Positions 5,735-11,578 of a stretch of DNA of 11,578 nt are shown here, one piece after another. Within the stretch, counting starts at the first letter, position 1. Every line of letters starts with the position of its first letter. Source of the DNA: an uncultured Bacilli bacterium (GTDB lineage: Bacteria; Bacillota_I; Bacilli_A; RF39; UBA660). The stretch covers positions 1-11,578 of the forward strand of contig CANRKS010000024.1 of assembly GCA_947631285.1 (NCBI GenBank), in the 5' to 3' direction. Both the position numbers and the translations under genes were made by a program. The notes below the pieces were generated by a model. It was not told the DNA's origin. It saw only the letters and a list, made by a program, of their open reading frames with translations, and ran no database searches.

Positions 5735-5770
5735 AAGTGGTCATGGGCAAATCCGCATTCCCTCCCACTT
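5735..5770 (-). promoter_or_regulatory. L1-type regulatory leader of rplK-rplA
   Basis: The minus-strand RNA starts AAGUGGGAGG and ends AUGACCACUU. The outer AAGUGG-CCACUU stem encloses an asymmetric internal loop (GAGGGA opposite GA) and a smaller hairpin. The GUGGGAG plus closing ACCAC pattern mirrors the L1-binding helix of 23S rRNA, the basis of L1 autoregulation in bacteria. It lies 29 bases before the rplK start. The structure is seen; L1 binding is inferred from this resemblance. Confidence 0.72.
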
Positions 5771-5773
5771 AAC

Positions 5774-5795
5774 ATGCAATAAATTTAAATTGCAT
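5774..5795 (-). promoter_or_regulatory. 5'-terminal hairpin of the rplK transcript
   Basis: A perfect 7-bp stem, AUGCAAU pairing with AUUGCAU across an eight-base A/U loop, falls right at the predicted start site (about 5794-5795) on the minus strand. The same heptamer recurs at 5824-5830 across the -35 box. It may stabilise the mRNA 5' end or be an operator half-site repeat; neither is shown. Confidence 0.4.
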
Positions 5796-5800
5796 CTCAA

Positions 5801-5829
5801 ATGATACCACAAATGCCAGAAATATGCAA
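5801..5829 (-). promoter_or_regulatory. Promoter of rplK-rplA
   Basis: On the minus strand TTGCAT (5824-5829) and TATCAT (5801-5806) are 17 bases apart, with TGG directly before the -10 box (extended -10). The start near 5794 gives a leader of about 90 bases that contains the L1-type structure. It fires away from the plus-strand promoter at 5882-5910. Confidence 0.75.
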
Positions 5830-5881
5830 TACTTTGGCCATTAAAATTGTATGCTAAAAGTGTAAAATCGATAATAATTAC

Positions 5882-5910
5882 TGTTAATTAAATACATAAT
5901 ATGGTATTAT
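5882..5910 (+). promoter_or_regulatory. Probable promoter of the Ig-like protein gene
   Basis: TATTAT (5905-5910) preceded by TGG forms an extended -10. The matching -35 region, TGTTAA at 17 bases spacing, is poor. It would give a leader of about 24 bases carrying the AAGAGG ribosome binding site. It is divergent from the rplK promoter. Confidence 0.5.
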
Positions 5911-5940
5911 TAATCTATATTAAGAATAAGAGGTTTTATT

Positions 5941-6969
5941 ATGGCAAAGTTTTTTTACAATAAAGTTTATAATTCGAAACGAACAATTATTAATATCGTC
6001 ATCATTGCTGTTTGCGTTATTGGGATTGTTATTTGTTTTGTTGTTACTAGTAATTTCCAAGGCGAAGATCAACGGAAGCCGGAAGCTAATTTAAGTATTA
6101 AAAGTGATGTTACCATTGAATTAAATGAGAATTTTTCTAAAGATATTTTCTTCTCACGGATTGAAAATATCAAATTAGAAAATATTGAAATCATCTACCC
6201 TGATGATTTTGATACTAAAAAAGTAGGAAAATATACTATTGGTATTGTCGTAGATGGTAAAACTTATAATTCAACTCTTAATATAGTTGATACTGTTAAA
6301 CCGACTCTTAATTTAAAAGAATTAACTATAAACTCTAATACATCATACCAAGCAAAAGATTTTGTCCTTAATTGTAGTGATAATAGCAATAATGAATGCG
6401 ATATCAATTTTTATGACGGTATCGACGAAGAAGGTCAAACAGTTGATTATTCTAAATATAAGGATGCTGGTACTTACGCTATAAAAATCGAAGCCAAAGA
6501 TCCTTCGGGAAATCAAACTGTTAGCGAAACCAAATTAATTATAAATGGGGATACCACTACTCCTAGTACACCAGTTACTCCATCAGTTCCAACTACTTGT
6601 AAATATGGGGATGGTGAATATGATAGTCAAAATTATACTTTAGCGGTTAATATTACAACTAATAATTGTGCTGTCAGCTTAGATTTATATAAAAATTCTA
6701 CTATTACCGCTGAGATAAATAAAATTATGGATACTGAAACAATCAGAATTCAACGTGATGTTCAAGCTTTAAATATTTTAGGAACTCCTTCCTTAAATAG
6801 AAGAATGACGGCTGTTGTTAATAAAAGTGGTGATGGTATTGTTGGCTATGAACTTAGAATGACGATAAGTATTACAGATGGAAGTAAATCAACTTTAATT
6901 GCTGATTACAAATTAGATGCTAATGGTAAAAGAATATTTATTTCTAATCCATTCAATTTAGCAAGTTAA
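5941..6969 (+). CDS. Membrane-anchored extracellular protein with Ig-like domains
   Basis: A 342-residue protein of unknown function. A short basic cytoplasmic N-terminus (1-15) is followed by one transmembrane helix (about 16-37) with no lipobox, so the rest should lie outside the cell. Residues about 50-117 and 118-202 look like two tandem bacterial Ig-like beta-sandwiches. The second shows the typical pattern of DUF5011/HYR-type repeats, with DTVKPTLNL at its start and DAGTYAIKIEAKDPSGNQT at its end. A Thr/Pro/Ser linker (204-219) leads to a C-terminal domain (220-342) I do not recognise. Cysteines occur in pairs in the outside part (C145/C153 and C220/C243), compatible with disulfides. 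The ATG is preceded by AAGAGG, 8 bases away. It has its own promoter and terminator and so is monocistronic. A cell-wall or surface role is inferred from architecture only. Confidence 0.88.
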   Translation: MAKFFYNKVYNSKRTIINIVIIAVCVIGIVICFVVTSNFQGEDQRKPEANLSIKSDVTIELNENFSKDIFFSRIENIKLENIEIIYPDDFDTKKVGKYTIGIVVDGKTYNSTLNIVDTVKPTLNLKELTINSNTSYQAKDFVLNCSDNSNNECDINFYDGIDEEGQTVDYSKYKDAGTYAIKIEAKDPSGNQTVSETKLIINGDTTTPSTPVTPSVPTTCKYGDGEYDSQNYTLAVNITTNNCAVSLDLYKNSTITAEINKIMDTETIRIQRDVQALNILGTPSLNRRMTAVVNKSGDGIVGYELRMTISITDGSKSTLIADYKLDANGKRIFISNPFNLAS

Positions 6970-6990
6970 AAGAGCAAAGGCTCTTTTTTT
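6968..6990 (+). terminator. Intrinsic terminator of the Ig-like protein gene
   Basis: AAAAGAGC pairs with GCTCTTTT around an AAAG loop and is followed by further thymines (seven in total after the last C). It starts within the stop codon of the gene, a standard compact Rho-independent terminator on the plus strand. Confidence 0.85.
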
Positions 6991-7043
6991 CTGGGATAAA
7001 CTAATAATTTTTACACTAAATTTACTAAATTTAAGAATACTTC

Positions 7044-7073
7044 TTGTAATTACTTGCAAGGCTAAAATATAAT
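7044..7073 (+). promoter_or_regulatory. Promoter of the flippase-lemA operon
   Basis: TTGTAA (7044-7049) and a perfect TATAAT (7068-7073) are separated by 18 bases. The predicted start is near 7080, directly before the AAGGAGTG ribosome binding site, giving a leader of only about 13 bases. Confidence 0.65.
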
Positions 7074-7092
7074 AAATATAAGGAGTGATTGA

Positions 7093-8712
7093 ATGAAAAA
7101 AAGTGGATTCATGGAAGGAGCAATCATTGCTATCTTAGCTATCTTCTTTTCCAAATTTTTAGGAATCATTTATGTTATTCCTTTTTACGGTATTGTGGGA
7201 AACCAAGGTGGAGCCTTATATGGTTATGCTTATAATATCTATAATTTGTTTTTAATTATATCTAGCGCTGGTATTCCTCTTGCCATTAGCAAACTTACTA
7301 GTGAATATGATGCTTTAAAGCAAAAAAAAGAAAAAGAATACATGTTTATAATAACCAAAAAAATAATTTTTATCTTTTCTCTTACTTGTTTTTTAATATG
7401 TTTTATATTTGCAAATCCAATAGCTAAATTAATAATTGGTGAAGTAACTGAAGGTAATAGCGTCTCTGACATCGCTTTTGTCATAAGGTGTGTTTCTTTT
7501 GCTATTTTAGTTGTTCCTCTCTTAGCTATAAGAAGAGGGTACTTACAAGGCCATGGTTACATTGCTGCTTCATCATTTAGTCAAGTCATTGAACAAATTG
7601 TTAGAGTTCTTGTTATTATATTAGGAAGCTTTTTAGTTTTAAATGTTTTTCATTTAAGTTTAAAAACCGCAATTGGGGTTGCTGTTTTCGGAGCTACAGC
7701 GGGTGCCATTTTTGCTTATATCTATTTAATGAGTAAAAGAATAAATAAGAAAAAGGATAAAAACTTAGACCCCGATTCTTTAAGTAAACAAGAAAAAAAG
7801 AAAATTTTACAAAAAATAATTATGTACGCAACTCCTTTTATCATAATAAATATTGCTAATTCTCTTTATCAAACAACAGATATGATTCTTTTAAATAGAG
7901 GTTTGCATCTTATTGGCTTTAGCGATAGTGATGTCGAAACAATAAGCAGTATATTTACTACTTGGGGTAGTAAGCTTAATACCATTATTACAAGTATTGC
8001 TACAGGTCTTGCCATTAGCTTAGTTCCAACTTTAGCCAAAAGTAAAGCCCAAGGCAATGAAAAAGATATTAATGAAAAATTTAATAAAACTCTTCAAGTA
8101 TTCTTTTATGTTGCTTTACCACTTTCACTATTTATGAGTATATTTGCTAGTAGTATTTGGACCATCTTTTATGGTAAAAGCCTTTATGGCCCTATTATAT
8201 TTAGATTTTCTATTATTGTCGCGGCAATCGATGCTCTTTATATAATGATTTGTAATGGCTTACAAGGATTAAATAAATCAAAATTAATTTATACTTCGGT
8301 TATAAGTGGCCTATTAATTAATTTAATCTTAGATCTTCCCTTAATGTTCTTATTTAATAAATTAAATATTTATCCTTATTATGGAGCTATATTAGCTACC
8401 TTAATTGGTTACTTAATATCCTTAATTATTCCGCTTGCGGTATTAAAAAAAGATATTCATTTAAATTATAGTGATACCTTAAAAAAATTACCTAAATTAT
8501 TTTTAGTTTATGCTTTAATGATATTTTTATCTTTAATATATCGTGGTATAATTAATAATGTTGAAAGTAGGATAATGTTATTAGTATTAGTTAGTATTAT
8601 TGGCCTTATCTTAATGATTTTATATTATATTTTAAACAAAAAAGAAATTGAAGATTTACTAGGGGAAAAAATAACAAATAAGTTTAGAAAGAAAAGGGAT
8701 AAACATGAATAG
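7093..8712 (+). CDS. MurJ/SpoVB-type oligosaccharide flippase
   Basis: A 539-residue polytopic membrane protein of the MOP (MATE-like) superfamily, polysaccharide biosynthesis/SpoVB branch. Typical features are the N-terminal ISKFLGIIYVIPF-like segment (here FFSKFLGIIYVIPFYGIVG, 18-36), GGALYGYAYNIYNL (39-52), SSAGIPLAISKL (57-68) and RRGYLQGHGY followed by SQVIEQIVRV (147-172). A Lys-rich cytoplasmic loop (215-241) divides the N and C bundles, as in this family; about 14 helices are expected. Close relatives include B. subtilis YtgP (a MurJ, lipid II flippase) and SpoVB. With no sporulation genes in view, the lipid II or another lipid-linked sugar role is more likely, but the substrate cannot be fixed from sequence. 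AAGGAGTG lies 6 bases before the ATG. The last 8 bases overlap the lemA start, indicating translational coupling. Confidence 0.93.
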   Translation: MKKSGFMEGAIIAILAIFFSKFLGIIYVIPFYGIVGNQGGALYGYAYNIYNLFLIISSAGIPLAISKLTSEYDALKQKKEKEYMFIITKKIIFIFSLTCFLICFIFANPIAKLIIGEVTEGNSVSDIAFVIRCVSFAILVVPLLAIRRGYLQGHGYIAASSFSQVIEQIVRVLVIILGSFLVLNVFHLSLKTAIGVAVFGATAGAIFAYIYLMSKRINKKKDKNLDPDSLSKQEKKKILQKIIMYATPFIIINIANSLYQTTDMILLNRGLHLIGFSDSDVETISSIFTTWGSKLNTIITSIATGLAISLVPTLAKSKAQGNEKDINEKFNKTLQVFFYVALPLSLFMSIFASSIWTIFYGKSLYGPIIFRFSIIVAAIDALYIMICNGLQGLNKSKLIYTSVISGLLINLILDLPLMFLFNKLNIYPYYGAILATLIGYLISLIIPLAVLKKDIHLNYSDTLKKLPKLFLVYALMIFLSLIYRGIINNVESRIMLLVLVSIIGLILMILYYILNKKEIEDLLGEKITNKFRKKRDKHE

Positions 8713-9235
8713 TATTTTAATAATTGCTATTGTTTTAGCTTTAGTTGCCATAATAGCTTTAATTTATTTTAGTTCTTTAACAAGATTAAAAGAATATAAA
8801 GAAAGAATGGATAAAGCTGAAAATATCATTGAAACTAATTTAAATAAAAAGTTAGATCTTATCATTAGCATTAATAATGAAGTTAAAAAAACAACCGGAA
8901 AAAAAGATTATTTAAAAGATTATGTTTCAATTAGGGATTTAATAATTACTAATAATGAAAAAGATTTTAAACTGGATGAGGCAGTTAAGTTAATAAATGA
9001 ACTAACTAATGACAACCCTGATTTAAATAATGATAAAGAATTTAGCAAAAAAAGACAAAGCTTAAGAGAAATAGATGAATTATTGGTATCGGCCAAAAAT
9101 ACTTTTAATCAAAACGCTTTAAAATCAAATCAATTAATTAAGACTTTTCCTTATAATGTCATTGCTAAAGTCGCCAAATTACGTATAAGAAGTTTTTATA
9201 GTACAAATAAAACCGATAGTGAAGAAGTTTTTTAA
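8705..9235 (+). CDS. lemA: LemA family membrane protein
   Basis: A 176-residue protein with one N-terminal transmembrane helix (about 3-22) and a long helical domain outside or along the membrane, the LemA layout (usually 180-200 residues). The first LemA block, KAENIIETNLNKKLDLIISI with the NEVKK that follows (37-62), corresponds to the usual N-LQ-R-DLIPNLV-VK pattern. The second, AKNTFNQNALKSNQLIKTFP and then YNVIAKVAKL (130-159), matches the family's YN..V..YN..I..FP.NLIA signature, though the usual aromatic residues are partly changed to Phe or Asn. LemA is widespread, but its molecular function is unresolved. The start overlaps the flippase stop by 8 bases. The stop overlaps the stop of the convergent ung gene, so the C-terminal codons lie in an inverted repeat. 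Confidence 0.85.
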   Translation: MNSILIIAIVLALVAIIALIYFSSLTRLKEYKERMDKAENIIETNLNKKLDLIISINNEVKKTTGKKDYLKDYVSIRDLIITNNEKDFKLDEAVKLINELTNDNPDLNNDKEFSKKRQSLREIDELLVSAKNTFNQNALKSNQLIKTFPYNVIAKVAKLRIRSFYSTNKTDSEEVF

Positions 9236-9257
9236 AGCTTCCAATCTATCGGTTTTA
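9208..9257. terminator. Inverted repeat over the lemA and ung 3' ends, possible bidirectional terminator
   Basis: Two perfectly complementary 12-base arms (TAAAACCGATAG at 9208-9219 and its complement at 9246-9257) flank the shared stop-codon region. One arm encodes the end of LemA and the other, on the opposite strand, the end of Ung. On each strand the stem runs into TTTTA. The loop is 26 bases, long for an efficient terminator, but no other terminator lies between these convergent genes. Confidence 0.55.
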
Positions 9258-9891
9258 AATTATTTTTAATTAAAAAATCATTTGTCTTAGAAAAGGGCCT
9301 TGAACCAAAAAAGCCACTGCTGGCCGAAAATGGCGAAGGATGAGGACTAGTTAAAACTAAGTGCTTAGGATTAGTAATATATTTTTTCTTCTCTTTTGCA
9401 AAAGATCCCCAAAGGATAAAAACAACTGGTTCTTCCTTAGCATTAAGAGCCTTTATAATATAATCAGTTAATAATTCCCACCCTAAATTGCGATGAGAAG
9501 CTGGCTTATCTTTTTCAACCGTTAACACAGCATTTAAAAGAAGGACGCCTTCTTTTGCCCATTTCGTTAAATCTCCTTCCATCGCAGGCTTTATTTTTAA
9601 ATCATTTTCTAATTCTTTATAAATATTTTGAAGGGATGGAGGAATTTTTACTCCTTTTTGGACACTAAAAGATAAGCCATGAGCTTCTCCCTCACCATGA
9701 TATGGATCTTGACCAACAATAACAACTTTTGTATCTTTATAACTAGTTAATTTTAAAGCATTAAAAATATAATTTTTAGGAGGATAAACTGTTGTATGAT
9801 TATACTTATCATTTATCATGTATAAAAACTTTTTAAATCCTTCGCTATTTTCAATAACTTTTAATACATCATCCCAATCATTTCCTATCAT
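9232..9891 (-). CDS. ung: Uracil-DNA glycosylase, family 1
   Basis: Removes uracil from DNA, arising from cytosine deamination or dUMP incorporation, as the first step of base excision repair. The 219 residues are a typical length. The water-activating motif GQDPYHG (60-66, catalytic Asp62), the uracil-recognition LLLNAVLTVE (117-126, Asn120) and the minor-groove loop HPSPFSA (184-190, catalytic His184) are all present. The ATG at 9891 follows AGGAAG, which overlaps the rlmH stop codon with about 10 bases spacing. It is the last gene of the M23-walJ-rlmH-ung run. The three final codons and the stop overlap the convergent lemA region. Standard enzyme; nothing missing. Confidence 0.98.
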   Translation of the reverse strand: MIGNDWDDVLKVIENSEGFKKFLYMINDKYNHTTVYPPKNYIFNALKLTSYKDTKVVIVGQDPYHGEGEAHGLSFSVQKGVKIPPSLQNIYKELENDLKIKPAMEGDLTKWAKEGVLLLNAVLTVEKDKPASHRNLGWELLTDYIIKALNAKEEPVVFILWGSFAKEKKKYITNPKHLVLTSPHPSPFSASSGFFGSRPFSKTNDFLIKNNLKPIDWKL

Positions 9892-9905
9892 TTATCATCA
9901 ACTTC

Positions 9906-10343
9906 CTATTTATGGTAACGTTCGTTATTATTAATTTTAAAAGCTCGATATATTTGTTCTAATAATATTCCTCTAAAAAGCCCATGAGGAAAAGTAATAT
10001 TTCCAAAACTTATTTGTTCATCACATAACTCTAATATTTCTTTTTCTAATCCATTTGATCCCCCAATTAAGAAGGTAATAGATCCCTTGTAATTAAAAAT
10101 TTCTTCAATATGTTTAGCAAATAAAAGACTATCATAACTTTTACCATTAATAGCTAAAGCTATTTTATAATCTTTATTTGCTAAATATTTTAAAATTTCA
10201 TTAGTTTCTTTTTTTATATCTTCATTATCTTTTAATTCTATAATATCAATTTTATGATACTTACTAATTCTTTTTAAATAATCATTGATGAGCTCCTCTA
10301 AATATTTTTCTTTTATTTTTCCCACACAAACAATCTTAATCAT
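9906..10343 (-). CDS. rlmH: 23S rRNA pseudouridine-1915 N3-methyltransferase
   Basis: SPOUT-fold methyltransferase that uses SAM to methylate pseudouridine 1915 in helix 69 of 23S rRNA on assembled 70S ribosomes. The protein has 145 residues, slightly shorter than the usual 155-159; the shortening falls in the N-terminal half. The SAM-binding knot FLIGGSNGL (91-99), the segment ITFPHGLFRGILLEQIYRAF (116-135) and the C-terminal YHK (143-145) are intact. Its ATG overlaps the walJ TGA stop by 4 bases (ATGA), showing translational coupling. The walJ-rlmH neighbourhood is conserved in Firmicutes. In staphylococci the 3' end of this gene is the SCCmec attachment site; here ung follows after 14 bases and no insertion is present. 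Confidence 0.96.
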   Translation of the reverse strand: MIKIVCVGKIKEKYLEELINDYLKRISKYHKIDIIELKDNEDIKKETNEILKYLANKDYKIALAINGKSYDSLLFAKHIEEIFNYKGSITFLIGGSNGLEKEILELCDEQISFGNITFPHGLFRGILLEQIYRAFKINNNERYHK

Positions 10344-11104
10344 AGATTTATCACTTCACTTATTTCATTTGGTTTAGCACATTCAATATTATCAAAAACA
10401 ATATTATATTCTTTTAGTGAATCTTTAACAGTTTCTAAAGCTACTTTTGGGTTATTATTTATTTCACTTAAATGCATAAGATAAACCTTTTGCGTTTTAT
10501 CCCCGATTAACTTAGCTAAATAAAAACCGCTTGCTTGATTAGATAAGTGCCCTTCATCGCTTAAGATTCTTTTCTTAGTCCACTCGGGATAAGGACCATG
10601 GGTTAACATTTCTACATCATGATTACTTTCCATCAAATATATATTCCTGTTTTTTAATAAATTAAAATATTTACTTCTAATATAGCCTGTATCGGTTATT
10701 TGAACAATTGATGATTCCCCTTCTTCAATAATAAAATTACGGGATGCAACGGCATCATGGCTAGATTTAATTGCATAAATTTTTAAATCGTCAAACTCTA
10801 TTTCTTCGTCATATATTTTAATGTGTTCATAGTCTTTAAGATTATCAATACTTAAAAACATTTCTTCCGGCATACAGACAGTAGCTTTATAACTTTTAAT
10901 AAAAGTTTCTAAAGCCGATATATGATCAGTATGAAGATGACTAATTAAAATAATATCAATACTTTCCGGCTCTACCCCAATTTTTTTTAAAGAGTCAACT
11001 ATATATTTTTTGGTTTTACCCATATCGAGTAAAATGTGATGATGTTTAGTTTCTATATAGGTAACATTACCTTTTGAGCCACTGGCAAATACACAAACTC
11101 TCAT
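10340..11104 (-). CDS. walJ: WalJ/YycJ metallo-beta-lactamase fold protein
   Basis: A 254-residue cytoplasmic metallo-hydrolase fold protein of the YycJ/WalJ family, linked in Bacilli to the WalRK cell-wall regulon and to DNA-end processing; the true substrate is not settled. The metal ligands are visible: HLHTDH (56-61), H116 in SSHDA, D138 in ITDTGY and H211 near the C-terminus. The family-specific stretch ESNHDVEML (159-167) with RILSDEGHLSN (179-189) separates WalJ from other beta-lactamase-fold proteins. The ATG overlaps the stop of the upstream M23 gene by 4 bases, and the stop overlaps rlmH by 4 bases. The usual upstream partners walR, walK, walH and walI are not seen; an M23 endopeptidase is there instead. 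Confidence 0.93.
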   Translation of the reverse strand: MRVCVFASGSKGNVTYIETKHHHILLDMGKTKKYIVDSLKKIGVEPESIDIILISHLHTDHISALETFIKSYKATVCMPEEMFLSIDNLKDYEHIKIYDEEIEFDDLKIYAIKSSHDAVASRNFIIEEGESSIVQITDTGYIRSKYFNLLKNRNIYLMESNHDVEMLTHGPYPEWTKKRILSDEGHLSNQASGFYLAKLIGDKTQKVYLMHLSEINNNPKVALETVKDSLKEYNIVFDNIECAKPNEISEVINL

Positions 11105-11578
11105 TGTCTATATAATTCCCTTGGATTATAGTAAGTACCACCCGAACTAGGATTACCAATAGAAAAGCCGAAATGAAGATGGGTTCCTGTTGATGAACCA
11201 CTGTCTCCCATATAGCCAACAACACTACCTCTTGAAACATTTTGTCCTACTTTAACAGGAATCGTTCCTAACATATGGGCATAAGTTGTAAATAAATTAT
11301 TATCATGTTCAATAACCACATAATTACCAAATCCACCACCACAAGAACTACCATAAAAACCAATGTCGGCACAGCCTTTAGATACTGTAACAACAACCCC
11401 ATCATTGGCCGCATATATTTTGGAACCAAAACCAGTACCAGATATATCTATACCATTGTGATGTTTACCCCAGCGAGGTGCAAATTCAGAAGTTACAGAG
11501 AATGGATTACCAGTTGGCCAACGCCATCCAGAACCAGTATCTTGAATACTTTGAGTACCCCAAGATTTATCTACTTGT
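11101..11578 (-). CDS. M23 family metalloendopeptidase, 5' end outside the window
   Basis: The C-terminal 158 codons of a peptidoglycan endopeptidase (LytM/lysostaphin fold) that would cut cross-bridge peptides outside the membrane. The frame is open to the window edge; a GTG at 11317-11319 is internal and is not the start. The zinc ligands are present: H40 and D44 of HHNGID, and H135 of GTHLHFGF (partial numbering from 11577), with H101 in TTYAHM as the usual catalytic-site histidine. Between the first metal motif and the GGGFGNYVVIEH strand is a short insertion with two cysteines (C69, C79), probably a disulfide loop. The stop TGA overlaps the walJ start (ATGA). The pairing fits a cell-wall function for the operon. 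The N-terminal part (signal, SH3, coiled coil or other) cannot be judged. Confidence 0.93.
   Translation of the reverse strand, partial: QVDKSWGTQSIQDTGSGWRWPTGNPFSVTSEFAPRWGKHHNGIDISGTGFGSKIYAANDGVVVTVSKGCADIGFYGSSCGGGFGNYVVIEHDNNLFTTYAHMLGTIPVKVGQNVSRGSVVGYMGDSGSSTGTHLHFGFSIGNPSSGGTYYNPRELYRQ

Noticed and set aside
5706..5768. Longer N-terminus for L11 (MGGNADLP...)
   Set aside because: The L11 family begins at MAKEVVKKI. The GTG at 5705 has a perfect AGGAGGTG, and the extension would translate the L1-type leader.
7239..8057. Minus-strand open frames within the flippase gene (7239-7484 and 7869-8057)
   Set aside because: Both are antisense shadows of a conserved membrane protein, without start signals.
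9892..9925. SCC-type attachment site at the rlmH 3' end
   Set aside because: The end only loosely resembles the staphylococcal core, no direct repeat is seen nearby, and ung follows after 14 bases, so there is no integrated element.
1..11578. Alternative genetic code with TGA as tryptophan
   Set aside because: Tryptophans in S7, EF-G, Ung and the M23 protein are TGG, and TGA ends the M23 and walJ genes, so the standard code applies.
1..11578. Hidden CRISPR array, insertion sequence, tRNA or phage element
   Set aside because: I saw no spaced direct repeats, transposase-like frame, cloverleaf or integrase; all larger gaps are explained by promoters, leaders and terminators.

Overview
The window is AT-rich, densely packed bacterial chromosome with short intergenic gaps and strong AGGAGG-type ribosome binding sites. 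Tryptophan is read from TGG, and TGA is used as a true stop for the M23 peptidase and WalJ genes, so the standard bacterial code applies. The gene families (SpoVB/YtgP-type flippase, LemA, WalJ-RlmH, Firmicutes-style S12 and L10/L1 leaders) point to a low-GC Firmicutes/Bacilli lineage. It is probably an uncultured, host-associated one near the Erysipelotrichia/RF39/Acholeplasma side of the Bacilli. That placement is inference; no 16S rRNA is present.

Left part (1-5829, all minus strand) is a ribosomal-protein and elongation-factor block. In transcription order it runs: promoter, 5' hairpin, L1-type leader, rplK (L11), rplA (L1); then a consensus promoter embedded in the 3' end of rplA, an L10 leader with an attenuator-like hairpin, rplJ (L10), rplL (L7/L12) and a clear terminator. 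Next come two small genes for membrane-anchored proteins of unknown function, the second with a pilin-like N-terminus. Then a second ribosomal promoter with a 5' hairpin drives rpsL (S12), rpsG (S7) and fusA (EF-G), which runs off the left edge. The textbook order would place rpoB-rpoC between rplL and rpsL; here they are absent and the two small genes occupy the space.

Middle part (5882-9235, plus strand) diverges from rplK. A monocistronic gene encodes a membrane-anchored protein with extracellular Ig-like domains and ends in a strong terminator. It is followed by a two-gene unit in which a MurJ/SpoVB-type lipid-linked oligosaccharide flippase overlaps a LemA-family membrane protein.

Right part (9232-11578, minus strand) is a tightly coupled run. 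A secreted-type M23 endopeptidase (its 5' end lies outside the window), walJ (metallo-beta-lactamase fold) and rlmH (23S rRNA pseudouridine methyltransferase) are joined by ATGA overlaps. ung (uracil-DNA glycosylase) follows 14 bases later. It converges on lemA, and the two stop codons share bases inside a perfect 12-bp inverted repeat that may act as a bidirectional terminator.

Most of the window is conserved housekeeping. The points most worth a second look are the displaced rpoBC with the inserted membrane-protein pair, the 57-residue charged tail on L11, the Pro-to-Ile change at a streptomycin-site position of S12, and the RNA structures at the starts of the ribosomal transcripts. I found no mobile element, CRISPR array, tRNA or rRNA gene, and no stretch over 300 bases without a gene.
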